Below are positions 49,392 to 63,059 of a stretch of 64,000 nucleotides of DNA, piece by piece; within the stretch, counting starts at the first letter, position 1, and the number at the start of each line of letters is the position of its first letter. The position numbers and the translations under genes were made by a program. This DNA is from Chamaelirium japonicum (taxonomy: Eukaryota > Streptophyta > Magnoliopsida > Liliales > Melanthiaceae), in the NCBI GenBank assembly GCA_947650365.1, contig CANTAL010000194.1:1-64000 (forward strand), read 5' to 3'. Below the pieces are notes generated by a model that saw only the letters and a list, made by a program, of their open reading frames with translations, was not told the origin of the DNA and searched no databases.

Positions 49392-50800
49392 ATACGAATT
49401 AATTAGAATGGATCATACGAATGAATTAGAATGGATCGTACGAATGAATTAGAATGGATCGTACGAATGAATTAGAATGGATACATTCGTGCGAATGAAT
49501 TAGAATGGATTGTGCGAATGAATAAGAACAGATCGTGCGAATGAATTAGAATGGATCGTACGAATAAATTAGAATGGATCGTGCGAATGAATTAGAATGG
49601 ATCGTACGAATGAATTAGAATGGATACATTTGTGCGAATGAATTAGAATGGATCGTACGAATGAATTAGAATGGATCGTATGAATGAATTAGAATGGATC
49701 GTACGAATGAATTAGAATGGATCGTGCGAATGAATTAGAATGGATCGTACGAATGAATGAGAATGGATCGTGTGAAAGAATTAGAATGGATCGTACGAAT
49801 GAATTAGAATGGATCGTGCGAATGAATTAGAATGGATCGTACGAATAAATTAGAATAGATACATTTGTGCGAATGAATTAGAATGGATCGTACGAATGAA
49901 TTAGAATGGATCGTATGAATGAATTAGAATGGATCGTACGAATGAATTAGAATGGATCGTGCGAATGAATTAGAATGGATCGTATTAATGAACTAGAATG
50001 GATACATTCGTGCGAATGAATTAGAATGGATCGTACGAATGAATTAAATGGATCGTACGAATGAATTAGAATGGATCTTACGAATGAATTAGAATGGATC
50101 GTACGAATGAATTAGAATGGATCGTACGAATGAATTAGAATGGATACATTTGTGCGAATGAATTAGAATGGATTGTACGAATAAATTAGAATGGATCGTA
50201 TGAATGGTTTAGAATGGATACATTCGTGCGAATGAATTAGAATGGATCGGACGAATGAATTAGAATGGATCGTACGAATGAATTAGAATAGATCAAATGA
50301 ATGAATTAGAATGGTTACATTCATGCGAATGAATTAGAATGGATCGTACGAATGGATTAGAATGGATCGTACGAATGGATTAGAATGGATACATTCGTGC
50401 GAATGAATTAGAATGGATCATACGAATGAGTAAGAATGGATCGTACGAATGAAATAGAATGAATTGTACGAATGAATTAGAATGGATCGTGCGAATGAAT
50501 TTGAATGGATCGTACGAATGAATTAGAATGGATCGTGCTAATGAATTAGAATTGATCGTACGAATAAAATAGAATGGATTGTACGAATGATTTAGAATGG
50601 ATCGTACGAATGAATTAGAATGGATCGTACGAATGATTTAGAATGGATACATTCGTGCGAATGAATTAGAATGGATCATACGAATGAGTAAGAATGGATC
50701 GTACGAATGAAATAGAATGGATCATATTAATGTATTAGAATGGATCGTACGAATGAATTAGAATGGATACATTCGTGCGAATGAATTAGAATGGATCGTG
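49380..50800 (+). repeat. Satellite block 49, + orientation
   Basis: Matches block 61 (59702-61368) through the GAATGGTTTAG, GGTTACATTCATGCG and AATGATTTAG monomers; block 61 is about 250 bp longer. Exits through CGTGCACG. Confidence 0.91.
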
Positions 50801-51190
50801 CACGAATGTATCCATTCTAATTCATTCGTACGATCCATTCTAATTCATTAATATGATCCATTCTAACGATCCATTCTAATTCATATGCACAAAGGTATCC
50901 ATTCTAATCCATTCGTAGGATCCATTCTAATCCATTCGTACGATCCATTCTAATTCATTCGTACGATCCATTCTAATTCATTCGCTCGAATGTATCCATT
51001 CTAATCCATTCGTACGATCCATTCTAATCCATTCGTACGATCCATTCTAATTCATTCGCATGAATGTAACCATTCTAATTTATTCATTTGATCCATTCTA
51101 ATTCATTCGTACGATCCATTCTAATTCATTCGTCCGATCCATTCTAATTCATTCGCACGAATGTATCCATTCTAATTCATTCGTACGATC
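49387..51190. repeat. Higher-order repeat E, copy E1
   Basis: Begins with the GAATTAATTAG monomer and AATAAGAACAG monomer, crosses the CGTGCACG switch at 50800 and continues in -. Matches E2 at offsets from 10315 to 10568 bp. Confidence 0.82.
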
Positions 51191-51316
51191 CATTCTAATT
51201 CATTCGTACGATCCATTCTAATTCATTCGTACGATCCATTCTAATTCATTCGTACGATCCATTCTAATTCATTCGTAAGATCCATTCTAAATCATTCGTA
51301 CGATACATTTTAATTC
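50801..51316 (-). repeat. Satellite block 50, - orientation
   Basis: A partial unit is missing near 50865 (TTCTAACGATCC) where block 62 keeps it. Leaves at TAATTCATTAGAATGG, a simple AATT-type fold. Confidence 0.9.
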
Positions 51317-52227
51317 ATTAGAATGGATCGTGCGAATGAATTAGAATGGATCGTACGAATGAATCAGAATGGATCTTACGAATGAATTAGAATGGATCGT
51401 ACGAATGAATTAGAATGGATCGTACGAATGAATTAGAATGGATACATTCATTCGAATGAATTAGAATGGATCGGACGAATGAATTAGAATGGATCGTACG
51501 AATGAATTAGAATGGATCGTACGAATGAATTAGAATGGATCGTACGAATAAATTAGAATGGATACATTCGTCCGAATGAATTAGAATGGATCATACGAAT
51601 GAGTAAGAATGGATCGTACGAATGGAATAGAATAGATTGTACGAATGAATTAGAATGGATTCGTACGAATGAATTAGAATGGATACATTCGTGCGAATGA
51701 ATTAGAATGGATCGTACCAATAAGTAAGAATGGATCGTATGAATGAAATAGAATGGATTGTGCGAATGAATTAGAATGGATCGTACGAATGAATTAGAAT
51801 GGATCGTGTGAAAGAATTAGAATGGATTGTATGAATGAATTAGAAAAGATCGTATGAATGAATTAGAATGGATCGTACGAATGAATTAGAATGGATCGTA
51901 CGAATGAATTAGAATGGATCGTACGAATGAATTAGAATAGATACATTCGTGCGAATGAATTAGAATGGATACATTCGTGCGAAAGAATTAGAATAGATCG
52001 TATGAATGAATTAGAATGGATCCTATGAATGAATTAGAATGGATCGTGCGAATGAATTAGAATGGATCGTACGAATAAATTAGAATGAATCGTGCTAATG
52101 AATTAGAATTGATCGAACGAATGAATTAGCATGGATCATGCTAATGAATTAGAATGGAACGTACGAATGAATTAGAATGGATCGTGTGAAAGAATTAGAA
52201 TGGATTGTATGAATGAATTAGAATGAA
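51317..52227 (+). repeat. Satellite block 51, + orientation
   Basis: Shares order with blocks 17 and 45 (TTCGTACGAATG unit, CCAATAAGTAAG unit, then the CTAATGAATT dyad monomers) and ends in GAATTC like block 45. Confidence 0.9.
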
Positions 52228-53224
52228 TTCGTATGAACCATTCGAATTCATTCGCACGATCCATTCTAATTCATTCATATGATCCATTCTAATTCATTCG
52301 TACGATCCATTCTAATTCATTTGCATAAATGTATCCATTCTAATTCATTCGCACGATCCATTCTAATTCATTCGTACGATCCATTCTAATTCATTAGCAC
52401 GATCCATGCTAATTCATTCGTTCGATCAATTCTAATTCATTAGCACGATCCATTCTAATTCATTCGTACGATCCATTCTTATTCATTCGCACGAATGTAT
52501 CCATTCTAATTCATTCGTACAATCCATTCTATTTCATTCGTACGATCCATTCTTACTCATTCATATGATCCATTCTAATTCATTCGTATGATCCATTCTA
52601 ATTCATTCGTACGATCCATTCTAATTCATTCGTACGATCTATTCTAATTCATTCGCACGATCCATTCTAATTCATTCATACGATCCATTCTAATTCATTC
52701 ATACAATCCATTCTAATTCATTCACCCGATCCATTCTAATTCATTCATACGGTCCATTCTATTCGAATGGATCATGCGATCCATTCGAATTCATTCGCAC
52801 GATCCATTCTAATTCATTCATACGATCCATTCTAATTCATTCATACAATGCATTCTAAATCTTTCACACGATCCATTCTAATTCATTCATACAATGCATT
52901 CTAAATCTTTCACACGATCCATTCTAATTCATTCGTACGATCCATTCTAATTCATTCGTACAATCCATTCTATTTCATTTGTACGATCCATTCTTACTCA
53001 TTCGTATGATCCATTCTAATTCATTCGTACGATCCATTCTAATTCATTTGTACGATCCATTCTAACTCATTCGTACAATCCATTCTATTTCATTCGTACG
53101 ATCCATTCTTACTCATTCGTATGATCCATTCTAATTCATTCGCACGAATGTATCCATTCTAATTCATTCATACAATCCATTCTAATACATTCCGTACGAT
53201 CCATTCTAATTCATTCGTACGATC
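52228..53224 (-). repeat. Satellite block 52, - orientation
   Basis: Contains the 10-bp-arm hairpin at 52764-52787, but here the array continues in - afterward rather than switching. A short tandem doubling, ATACAATGCATTCTAAATC, follows near 52843-52910. Confidence 0.9.
52764..52787 (-). repeat. Hairpin with 10-bp perfect arms, loop ATGC (isolated copy)
   Basis: Same element outside a complete superunit; the array stays in - afterward, so the element does not by itself impose a switch. Confidence 0.9.
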
Positions 53225-53649
53225 TTACGATTGAATTAGAATGGATCGTACGAATGAATTAGAATAGATTGTGCGAATGAATTAGAATGGATCGTACGAA
53301 TGAATTAGAATGGATCGTACGAATGAATTAGAATGGATCATACGAATGAGTAAGAATGGATCGTACGAATGAATTAGAATGGATCGTACGAATGAATTAG
53401 AATGGATCGTACGAATAAATTAGAATGGATACATTCGTCCGAATGAATTAGAATGGATCATACGAATGAGTAAGAATGGATCATACGAATGAAATAGAAT
53501 AGATTGTACGAATGAATTAGAATGGATCCTACGAATGAATTAGAATGGATCGTGTGAAAGAATTAGAATGGATGGTATGAATGAATTAGAATGGATCGTA
53601 TGAATGAATTAGAATGGATCGTGTGAATGAATTCGAATGATCGTACGAA
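53225..53649 (+). repeat. Satellite block 53, + orientation
   Basis: Entered through an unusual CGTACGATC-TTACG join; leaves through GAATTC after a GAATGATCG unit that lost GG. Confidence 0.9.
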
Positions 53650-54253
53650 TTCATTCTAATTCATCCACACAATCCATTCTAATTCTTTCACACGATCCAT
53701 TCTAATTCATTCGTATGTTCCATTCTAATTCATTAGCACGATCCATGCTAATTCATTCATTCGATCAATTCTAATTCATTAGCACGATCCATTCTAATTC
53801 ATTCGCACGATCCATTCTAATTCATTCATAGGATCCATTCTAATTCATTCATATGATCTATTCTAATTCTTTCGCACGAATGTATCCATTCTAATTCATT
53901 CGCACGAATGTATCCATTCTAATTCATTCGTACGATCCATTCTAATTCATTCGTACGATCCATTCTAATTCATTCGTACGATCCATTCTAATTCATTCGT
54001 ACGATCTATTCTAATTCATTCATACAATCCATTCTAATTATTTCACACGATCCATTCTAATTCATTCGTACGATCTATTCTAATTCCTTCGTTCGATCCA
54101 TTCTAATTCATTCGTACGATCTATTCTAATTCATTCGTACGATCCATTCTAATTCATTCGTATGATCCATTCTAATTCCTTCGTACGATCCATTCTAATT
54201 CATTCGTACGATCCATTCTAATTCATTCGTACAATCTATTCTAATTCATTCGT
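53650..54253 (-). repeat. Satellite block 54, - orientation (604-bp module, copy 3)
   Basis: 604 bp; matches block 58 at a constant offset of 3855 bp at both ends, suggesting a recent local duplication. Confidence 0.92.
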
Positions 54254-54687
54254 ACGAATGGATACATTCGTGTGAATGAATTAGAATGGATCGTACGAAT
54301 GAGTAAGAATGGATCGTACGAATGAAATAGAATGGATTGCACGAATGAATTAGAATGGATCGTACGAATGAATTAGAATGGATCGTGTGAAAGAATTAGA
54401 ATGGATTGTATGAATGAATTAGAATGGATCGTACGAAGGAATTAGAATGGATCGTTCGAATGAATTAGAATGGATCATACGAATGAATTAGAATAGATCG
54501 TACAAATGAATTAGAATGGATCATACGAATGAATTAGAATGGATCGTGTGAAAGAATTAGAATGGATCGTACGAATGAATTAGAATGGATCATGCGAATG
54601 AATTAGAATGGATCGTACGAATGAATTAGAATGCATCGTGCTAATGAATTAGAATTGATCGAACGAATGAATTAGCATGGATCGTGC
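54254..54687 (+). repeat. Satellite block 55, + orientation
   Basis: First part as block 59. It ends inside a dyad monomer: ATTAGCATGGATCGTGC at 54671-54687 is followed by reverse-orientation ATTCGTACGATCC. Confidence 0.9.
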
Positions 54688-55035
54688 ATTCGTACGATCC
54701 ATTCTAATTCATTCGTAAGATCCATTCTACTTCATTCGTAGGATCGATTCTAATTCATTCGTACGATCCATTCTAATTCATTCGCACGAATGTATCCATT
54801 CTAGTTCATTCGTACGATCCATTCTAAGTCATTCGTACGATCCATTCTAATTCATTCATACGATCTATTCTAATTCATTCATATAATCCATTCTAATTCT
54901 TTCACACGATCCATTCTAATTCATTCGTACGATCCATTCTAATTCATTCGCACAATCCATTCTATTTCATTCGTACGATCCATTCTTACTCATTCGTATG
55001 ATCCATTCTAATTCATTCACACGAATGTATCCATA
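54688..55035 (-). repeat. Satellite block 56, - orientation
   Basis: 348 bp from the GCATGGATCGTGC element to ATCCAT-A-ATGGAT; the same 348 bp separate these marks at 62442 and 62790. Confidence 0.91.
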
Positions 55036-55215
55036 ATGGATCATACGAATGAGTAAGAATGGATCGTACGAATGAAATAGAATGGATTGTGCGAATGATT
55101 TAGAATGGACCGTACGAATGAATTAGAATGGATACATTCGTGCGAATGAATTAGAATGGATCGGACGAATGAACTAGAATGGATCGTACGAATGAATTAG
55201 AATGGATTGTACGAA
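54688..55215. repeat. Higher-order repeat F, copy F1
   Basis: Crosses the ATCCAT-A-ATGGAT switch at 55035. Same monomer order as F2, including GTAAGATCC, CTAGTTC and CGGACG variants; offset 7755 bp. Confidence 0.82.
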
Positions 55216-57504
55216 TGAATTAGAATGGATCGTTCGAATAAATTAGAATGGATACATTCGTCCGAATGAATTAGAATGGATCATACGAATGAGTAAGAAT
55301 GGATCGTACGAATGAAATAGAATAGATTGTACGAATGAATTAGAATGGATCGTGCGAATAAATTAGAATGGATCGTACGAATGAATTAGAATGGATCGTA
55401 CGAATGAATTAGAATGGATCGTGCGAATGAATTCGAATGGATCGTACGAATGAATTAGAATGGATCGTGCGAATGAATTAGAATGGATCGTACGAATGAA
55501 TTAGAATGGATACATTTGTGCGAATGAATTAGAATGGATCGTACGAATGGATTAGAATGGATCGTACGAATGGATTAGAATGGATACATTCGAGCGAATG
55601 AATTAGAATGGATCGTACGAATGAATTAGAATGGATCGTACGAATGGATTAGAATGGATCCTACGAATGGATTAGAATGGATACCTTTTTGCATATGAAT
55701 TAGAATGGATCGTAAGAATGAATTAGAATGGATCATATTAATGAATTAGAATGGATCGTACGAATGAATTCGAATGGATACATTCGTGCGAATGAATTAG
55801 AATGGATCGTGTGAATCCATTAGACTGGATCGTGCGAATGAATAAGAATGGATCATACGAATGAATTAGAATGGATCGTACGAATTAATTAGAATTGATA
55901 CATTCGTGCGAATGAATTAGAATGGATTGTATGAATGAGTTAGAATGGATTATACGAATGAATTAGAATGGATCATACGAATTAATTAGAATGGATCGTA
56001 CGAATGAATTAGAATGGATCGTACGAATGAACTAGAATGGATCGTACGAATGGACTAGAATGGATACATTCGTGCGAATGAATTAGAATGGATCGTACGA
56101 ATGAATTAGAATGGATCGTACGAATGAATTAGAAAGGATCTAACAAATGAATTAGAATGGATCGTACGAATGAATTAGAATGGATCGTGCGAATGAATTA
56201 GAATGGATCGTACGAATGAATTAAAATGGATCGTGTGAAAGAATTAGAATGGATCGTACGAATAAATTGGAATGGATCATGCGAATGAATTAGAATGGAT
56301 CGTACGAATGAATTAGAATGGATATATTTGTGCGAATGAATTAGAATGGATCGTACGAATGAATTAGAATGGATCGTATGAATGAATTGGAATGGATCGT
56401 ACGAATGAGTTAGAATGGATCGTGTGAATGAATTAGAATGGATCGTACGAATGAATTAGAATGGATCGTACGAATGAATTAGAATAGATCATATTAATGA
56501 ATTAGAATGGATCGTACGAATGAATTAGAATGGATACATTCGTGCGAATGAAATAGAATGGATCGTGCGAATCAATTAGACTGGATCGTGCGAATGAATA
56601 AGAATGGATCGTACGAATTAATTAGAATCGATACATTCGTGCGAATGAATTAGAATGGATTGTATGAATGAATTAGAATGGATCGTACGAATGAATTAGA
56701 ATGGATCATACGAATTAATTAGAATGGATCATACGAATGAATTAGAATGGATCGTACGAATGAATTAGAATGGATCATATGAATGAATTAGAATGGATAC
56801 ATAAGAATGAATTAGAATGGATTAGAATGGATCGTACGAATGAATTAGAATGGATCGTGCGAATGAATTAGAATGGATCGTACGAATGAATTAGAATGGA
56901 TACATTTGTGCGAATGAATTAGAATGGATCGTACGAATGAATTAGAATGGATCGTATGAATGAATTAGAATGGATCATACGAATGAATTAGAATGGATCG
57001 TGCGAATGAATTAGAATGGATCGTACGAATGAATTAGAATGGATCGTACGAATGAACTAGAATCGATACATTCGTGCGAATGAATTAGAATGGATCGTAC
57101 GAATGAATTAGAATGGATCGGGCGAATGAATTAGAATGGATCGTACGAATGAATTAGAATGGATCGTGTGAAAGAATTAGAATGGATCGTACGAATGAAT
57201 TAGAATGGATAGTGCGAATGAATTAGAATGGATCGTACGAATGAATTAGAATGGATACATTTGTGCAAATGAAATAGAATGGATCGTACGAATGAATTAG
57301 AATGGATCGTATGAATGAATTAGAATGGATCGTACGAATGAATTAGAATGGATCGTGCGAATGAATTAGAATGGATCGTACGAATGAATTAGAATGGATA
57401 CATTTGTGCGAATGAATTAGAATGGATCGTACGAATGAATTAGAATGGATCGTATGAATGAATTAGAATGGATCGTGCGAATGAATTCGAATGGATCGTA
57501 CGAA
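55036..57504 (+). repeat. Satellite block 57, + orientation
   Basis: About 2.5 kb. Contains GGATACCTTTTTGCATATG (near 55679) and AATCAATTAGACTGG monomers as in block 33, and a decamer doubling ATTAGAATGG at 56811-56830. Ends GAATTC 57502-57507. Confidence 0.91.
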
Positions 57505-58108
57505 TTCATTCTAATTCATTCATACAATCCATTCTAATTCTTTCACACGACCCATTCTAATTCATTCGTACGTTCCATTCTAATTCATTAGCACGATCCA
57601 TGCTAATTCATTCGTTCGATCAATTCTAATTCATTAGCACGATCCATTCTAATTCATTCGTACGATCCATTCTAATTCATTCATAGGATCCATTCTAATT
57701 CATTCATACGATCTATTCTAATTCTTTCGCACGAATGTATCCATTCTAATTCATTCGCACGAATGTATCCATTCTAATTCATTCGTACGATCCATTCTAA
57801 TTCATTCGTACGATCCATTCTAATTCATTCGTACGATCCATTCTAATTCATTCGTACGATCTATTCTAATTCATTCATACAATCCATTCTAATTATTTCA
57901 CACGATCCATTCTAATTCATTCGTACGATCTTTTCTAATTCCTTCGTTCGATCCATTCTAATTCATTCGTACGATCTATTCTAATTCATTCGTACGATCC
58001 ATTCTAATTCATTCGTATGATCCATTCTAATTCCATCGTACGATCCATTCTAATTCATTCGTACGATCCATTCTAATTCATTCGTACAATCTATTCTAAT
58101 TCATTCGT
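57505..58108 (-). repeat. Satellite block 58, - orientation (604-bp module, copy 4)
   Basis: 604 bp; partner of block 54. Confidence 0.92.
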
Positions 58109-58313
58109 ACGAATGGATACATTCGTGTGAATGAATTAGAAAGGATCGTACGAATGAGTAAGAATGGATCGTACGAATGAAATAGAATGGATTGCACGAA
58201 TGAATTAGAATGGATCGTACGAATGAATTAGAATAGATCGTGTGAAAGAATTAGAATGGATTGTATGAATGAATTAGAATGGATCGTACGAATGAATTAG
58301 AATGGATCGTACT
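58109..58313 (+). repeat. Satellite block 59, + orientation (short)
   Basis: Counterpart of blocks 19 and 37, ending GTACTAGGATCC. Confidence 0.91.
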
Positions 58314-59480
58314 AGGATCCATTCTAATTCATTCGTACAATCTATTCTATTTCATTCGTACGATCCATACTTACTCATTCGTATGATCCATTCTAATTCA
58401 TTCGGACGAATGTATCCATTCTAATTTATTCGTACGATCCATTCTAATTCATTCGTACGATCCATTCTAATTCATTCGTACGATCCATTCTTACTCATTC
58501 GTATGATCCATTCTAATTCATTCGTACGATCCATTCTAATTCATTCGTACGATCGATTCTAATTCATTTGCACTATCCATTCTAATTCATTCGTACGATC
58601 CATTCTAATTCATTCGTATGATCCATTCTAATTTATTCGTTCAAATATATCCATTCTAATTCATTCGTACGATCCATTCTAATTTATTCGCACGATCCAT
58701 TCTAATTCATTCGCACGAATGTATCCATTCTAATTCATTTGCACGATCCATTCTAATTCATTCCTATGATCTATTCTAATTCATTCGTACGATCCATTCT
58801 AATTCATTCTAATTCATTCGTACGATCCCTTCTACGGTCCATTCTAATTCATTCGTATATTCCATTCTAATATATTAGCACGATCCATGCTAATGAATTA
58901 GAATGGATCGTACGATCCAATCTAATTCATTCATACGATCCATTCTTACTCATTCGTATGATCCATTCTAATTCAATCGTACGATCCATTCTAATTCATT
59001 CGTACGATCCATTCTAATTCCTTCGTACGATCCATTCTAATTCATTCGTACGATCCATTCTAATTCATTCGTACGATCCATTCTAATTCCTTCATACGAT
59101 CCATTCTAATTCATTCGTACGATCCATTCCAATTCATTCGCGCAATCTATTCTAATTCATTCGCACGATCCATTCTAATTCATTCGTACGATCCATTCTA
59201 ATTCATTCATACAATCCATTCTAATTTATTCGTACGAATGTATCCATTCTAATTCATTCGTACGATCCATTCTAATTCATTCGCACAATCTATTCTAATT
59301 CATTCATACGATCCATTCTAATTCATTCGCACGAATGTATCCATTCTAATTCATTCATACGATCCATTCTATTTCATTCGTACTATCCGTTCTAATTCAC
59401 TCATACGATCCAATCTAATTCATTCATACAATCCATTCTAATTCATTTGCACGAATATATCCATTGTAATTCATTCGTAC
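58314..59480 (-). repeat. Superunit C, partial copy C4
   Basis: Starts at the same GTACTAGGATCC junction as 21525, 28832 and 39848 and follows the C core through the flipped monomer and the TTTGCACGAATATATCC unit, then leaves it. Confidence 0.85.
58891..58911 (+). repeat. Single flipped monomer in a - block (C4)
   Basis: Same flipped unit; this copy keeps the full ATTAGCA left arm (58874-58880) that C1-C3 show as ATTAACA. Confidence 0.88.
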
Positions 59481-59570
59481 GATCCATTCTAATTCATTCG
59501 CACGATCCATTCTAATTCATTCGTACGATCCATTCTAATTCATTCGTACGATCCATTCTAATTCATTCGT

Positions 59571-61368
59571 ACAAATGAAATAAAATGGATTTCACGAATG
59601 AAATAGAATGGATCGTACGAATGAATTAGAATGGATCGTGTGAAAGAATTAGAATGGACTGTATGAATGAATTAGAATGGATCGTACGAATGAATTAGAA
59701 TGGATCATACGAATTAATTAGAATGGATCATACGAATGAATTAGAATGGATCGTACGAATGAATTAGAATGGATCGTACGAAGGAATTAGAATGGATACA
59801 TTCGTGCGAATGAATTAGAATGGATTGTGCGAATGAATAAGAACAGATCGTGCGAATGAATTAGAATGATCGTACGAATGAATTAGAATGGATCGTGCGA
59901 ATGAATTAGAATGGATCGTACGAATGAATTAGAATGGATACATTTGTGCGAATGAATTAGAATGGATCGTACGAATGAATTAGAATGGATCGTATGAATG
60001 AATTAGAATGGATCGTACGAATGAATTAGAATGGATCGTGCGAATGAATTAGAATGGATCGTGTGAAAGAATTAGAATGGATCGTACGAATGAATTAGAA
60101 TGGATCGTGCGAATGAGTTAGAATGGATCGTACGAATGAATTAGAATGGATTGTGCGAATGAATTAGAATGGATCGTACGAATGAATTAGAATGGATACA
60201 TTTGTGCGAATGAATTAGAATGGATCGTACGAATGAATTAGAATGGATCGTATGAATGAATTAGAATGGATCGTACGAATGAATTAGAATGGATCGTACG
60301 AATGAATTAGAATGGATCGTGTGAAAGAATTAGAATGGATCGTACGAATGAATTAGAATGGATCGTGCGAATGAGTTAGAATGGATCGTACGAATGAATT
60401 AGAATGGATTGTGCGAATGAATTAGAATGGATCGTACGAATGAATTAGAATGGATCGTGCGAATGAATTAGAATGGATCGTATGAATGAATTAGAATGGA
60501 TCGTACGAATAAATTAGAATGGATCGTGCGAATGAATTAGAATGGATCGTATGAATGAACTAGAATGAATACATTCGTGCGAATGAATTAGAATGGATCA
60601 TACGAATAAATTAGAATGGATCGTACGAATGAATTAGAATGGATCTTATGAATGAATTAGAATGGATCGTACGAATGAATTAGTATGGAACGTACGAATT
60701 AATTAGAATGGATAGATTCGTGCGAATGAATTAGAATGGATCGTACGAATAAATTAGAATGGATCGTATGAATGGTTTAGAATGGATACATTCGTGCGAA
60801 TGAATTAGAATGGATCGGACGAATGAATTAGAATGGATCGTACGAATGAATTAGAATGGATCAAATGAATGAATTAGAATGGTTACATTCATGCGAATGA
60901 ATTAGAATGGATCGTACGAATGGATTAGAATGGATCGTACGAATGAATTAGAATGGATACATTCGTGCGAATGAATTAGAATGGATCATACGAATGAGTA
61001 AGAATGGATCGTACGAATGAAATAGAATGGATTGTACGAATGAATTAGAATGCATCGTGCGAATGAATTTGAATAGATCGTACGAATGAATTAGAATGGA
61101 TCGTGCTAATGAATTAGAATTGATCGTACGAATGAAATAGAATGGATTGTACGAATGATTTAGAATGGATCGTACGAATGAATTAGAATGGATCGTACGA
61201 ATAATTTAGAATGGATACATTCGTGCGAATGAATTAGAATGGATCATACGAATGAGTAAGAATGGATCGTACGAATGAAATAGAATGGATCATATTAATG
61301 AATTAGAATGGATCGTACGAATAAATTAGAATGGATACATTCGTGCGAATGAATTAGAATGGATCGTG
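59571..61368 (+). repeat. Satellite block 61, + orientation
   Basis: Partner of block 49. A local duplication (GTGTGAAAGAATT monomer near 60060 and near 60310) explains its greater length. Confidence 0.91.
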
Positions 61369-61745
61369 CACGAATGTATCCATTCTAATTCATTCGTACG
61401 ATCCATTCTAATTCATTAATATGATCAATTCTAATTCATTCGTACGATCCATTCTAATTCATATGCACAAAGGTATCCATTCTAATCCATTCGTAGGATC
61501 CATTCTAATCCATTTGTACGATCCATTCTAATTCATTCGTACGATCCATTCTAATTCATTCGCTCGAATGTATCCATTCTAATCCATTCGTACGATCCAT
61601 TCTAATCCATTCGTACAATCCATTCTAATTCATTCGCATGAATGTAACCATTCTAATTCATTCATTTGATCCATTCTAATTCATTCGTACGATCCATTCT
61701 AATTCATTCGTCCTATCCATTCTAATTCATTCGCACGAATGTATC
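59702..61745. repeat. Higher-order repeat E, copy E2
   Basis: Second copy of E, about 250 bp (roughly 11 monomers) longer because of a repeated GTGTGAAAG segment near 60060/60310. Carries the same CGTGCACG switch (61368). Confidence 0.82.
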
Positions 61746-62790
61746 CATTCTAATTCATTCGTACGATCCATTCTATTTCATTCATATGATCCATTCTAAT
61801 TAATTCGTATGATCCATTCTAATTCATTCATACGATCTATTCTAATTCATTCATACAATCTATTCTAATTTATTCGCACGAATGTATCCATTCTAATTAA
61901 TTCGTACGATCCATTCTAATTCATTCGTATAATCTATTCTTATTCATTCGCACGATCCAGTCCAATTGATTCGCACGATCCATTCTAATTCATTCGCACG
62001 AATGTATCCATTCTAATTCATTCGTATGATCCATTCTAATTCATTAATATGATCCATTCTAATTCATTCGTACGATCCATTCTAATTCACTCGCACGAAT
62101 GTAACCATTCTAATTCATTCTTACGATTCATTCTAATTTATTCGTATGAGCTATTCTAATTCATTCGTACGATCCATTCTAATTCATTCGTACGATCCAT
62201 TCTAATGCATTCGTACGATCCATTCTAATTTATTCGTCCGATCCATTTTAATTCATTCGCACGAATGTATCCATTCTAATTCATTCGTACGATCCATTCT
62301 AATTCATTCGTAAGATCCATTCTAATTCATTCGTACGATCCATTCTAATTCATTCGTACGATCCATTCTAATTCATTCGCACGAATGTATCCATTCTAGT
62401 TCATTCGTACGATCTATTCTAATTCATTCGCATGGATCGTGCATTCGTACGATCCATTCTAATTCATTCGTAAGATCCATTCTAATTCATTCGTACGATC
62501 CATTCTAATTCATTCGTATGATCCATTCTAATTCATTCGCACGAATGTATCCATTCTAGTTCATTCGTACGATCCATTCTAATTCATTCGTACGATCCAT
62601 TCTAATTCATTCATACGATCTATTCTAATTCATTCATACAATCCATTCTAATTCTTTCACACGATCCATTCTAATTCTTTCGTACGATCCATTCTAATTC
62701 ATTCGCACAATCCATTCTATTTCATTCGTACGATCCATTCTTACTCATTCGTATGATCCATTCTAATTCATTCGCACGAATGTATCCATA
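61369..62790 (-). repeat. Satellite block 62, - orientation
   Basis: Partner of block 50 up to about 61745, then unlike it. Contains flipped GCATGGATCGTGC at 62430-62442; ends ATCCAT-A-ATGGAT centred on 62790. Confidence 0.91.
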
Positions 62791-62970
62791 ATGGATCATA
62801 CGAATGAGTAAGAATGGATCGTACGAATGAAATAGAATGGATTGTGCGAATGAATTAGAATAGACCGTACGAATGAATTAGAATGGATACATTCGTGCGA
62901 ATGAATTAGAATGGATCGGACGAATGAATTAGAATGGATCGTACGAATGAATTAGAATGGATCGTATGAA
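62443..62970. repeat. Higher-order repeat F, copy F2
   Basis: Partner of F1; 348 bp before the switch in both copies, so no monomer was gained or lost there. Confidence 0.82.
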
Positions 62971-63059
62971 TGAATTAGAATGGATCCTACGAATGAATTA
63001 GAATGGATCCTACGAATGAATTAGAATAGATCGTGTGAAATAATTAGAATGGATTGTAT
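62791..63059 (+). repeat. Satellite block 63, + orientation
   Basis: Follows the start of block 57 (55036-55215) and then ends at GGATTGTATC-ACGATCC, a junction seen once. Confidence 0.9.

Larger units (their letters stand above)
58314..59570 (-). repeat. Satellite block 60, - orientation
   Basis: Fourth, truncated copy of the superunit C core: flipped monomer at 58891-58911, then the same monomer order as blocks 20, 26 and 38 until about 59480. Ends CGTAC joined to AAATGAAATAAAATGG. Confidence 0.91.
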
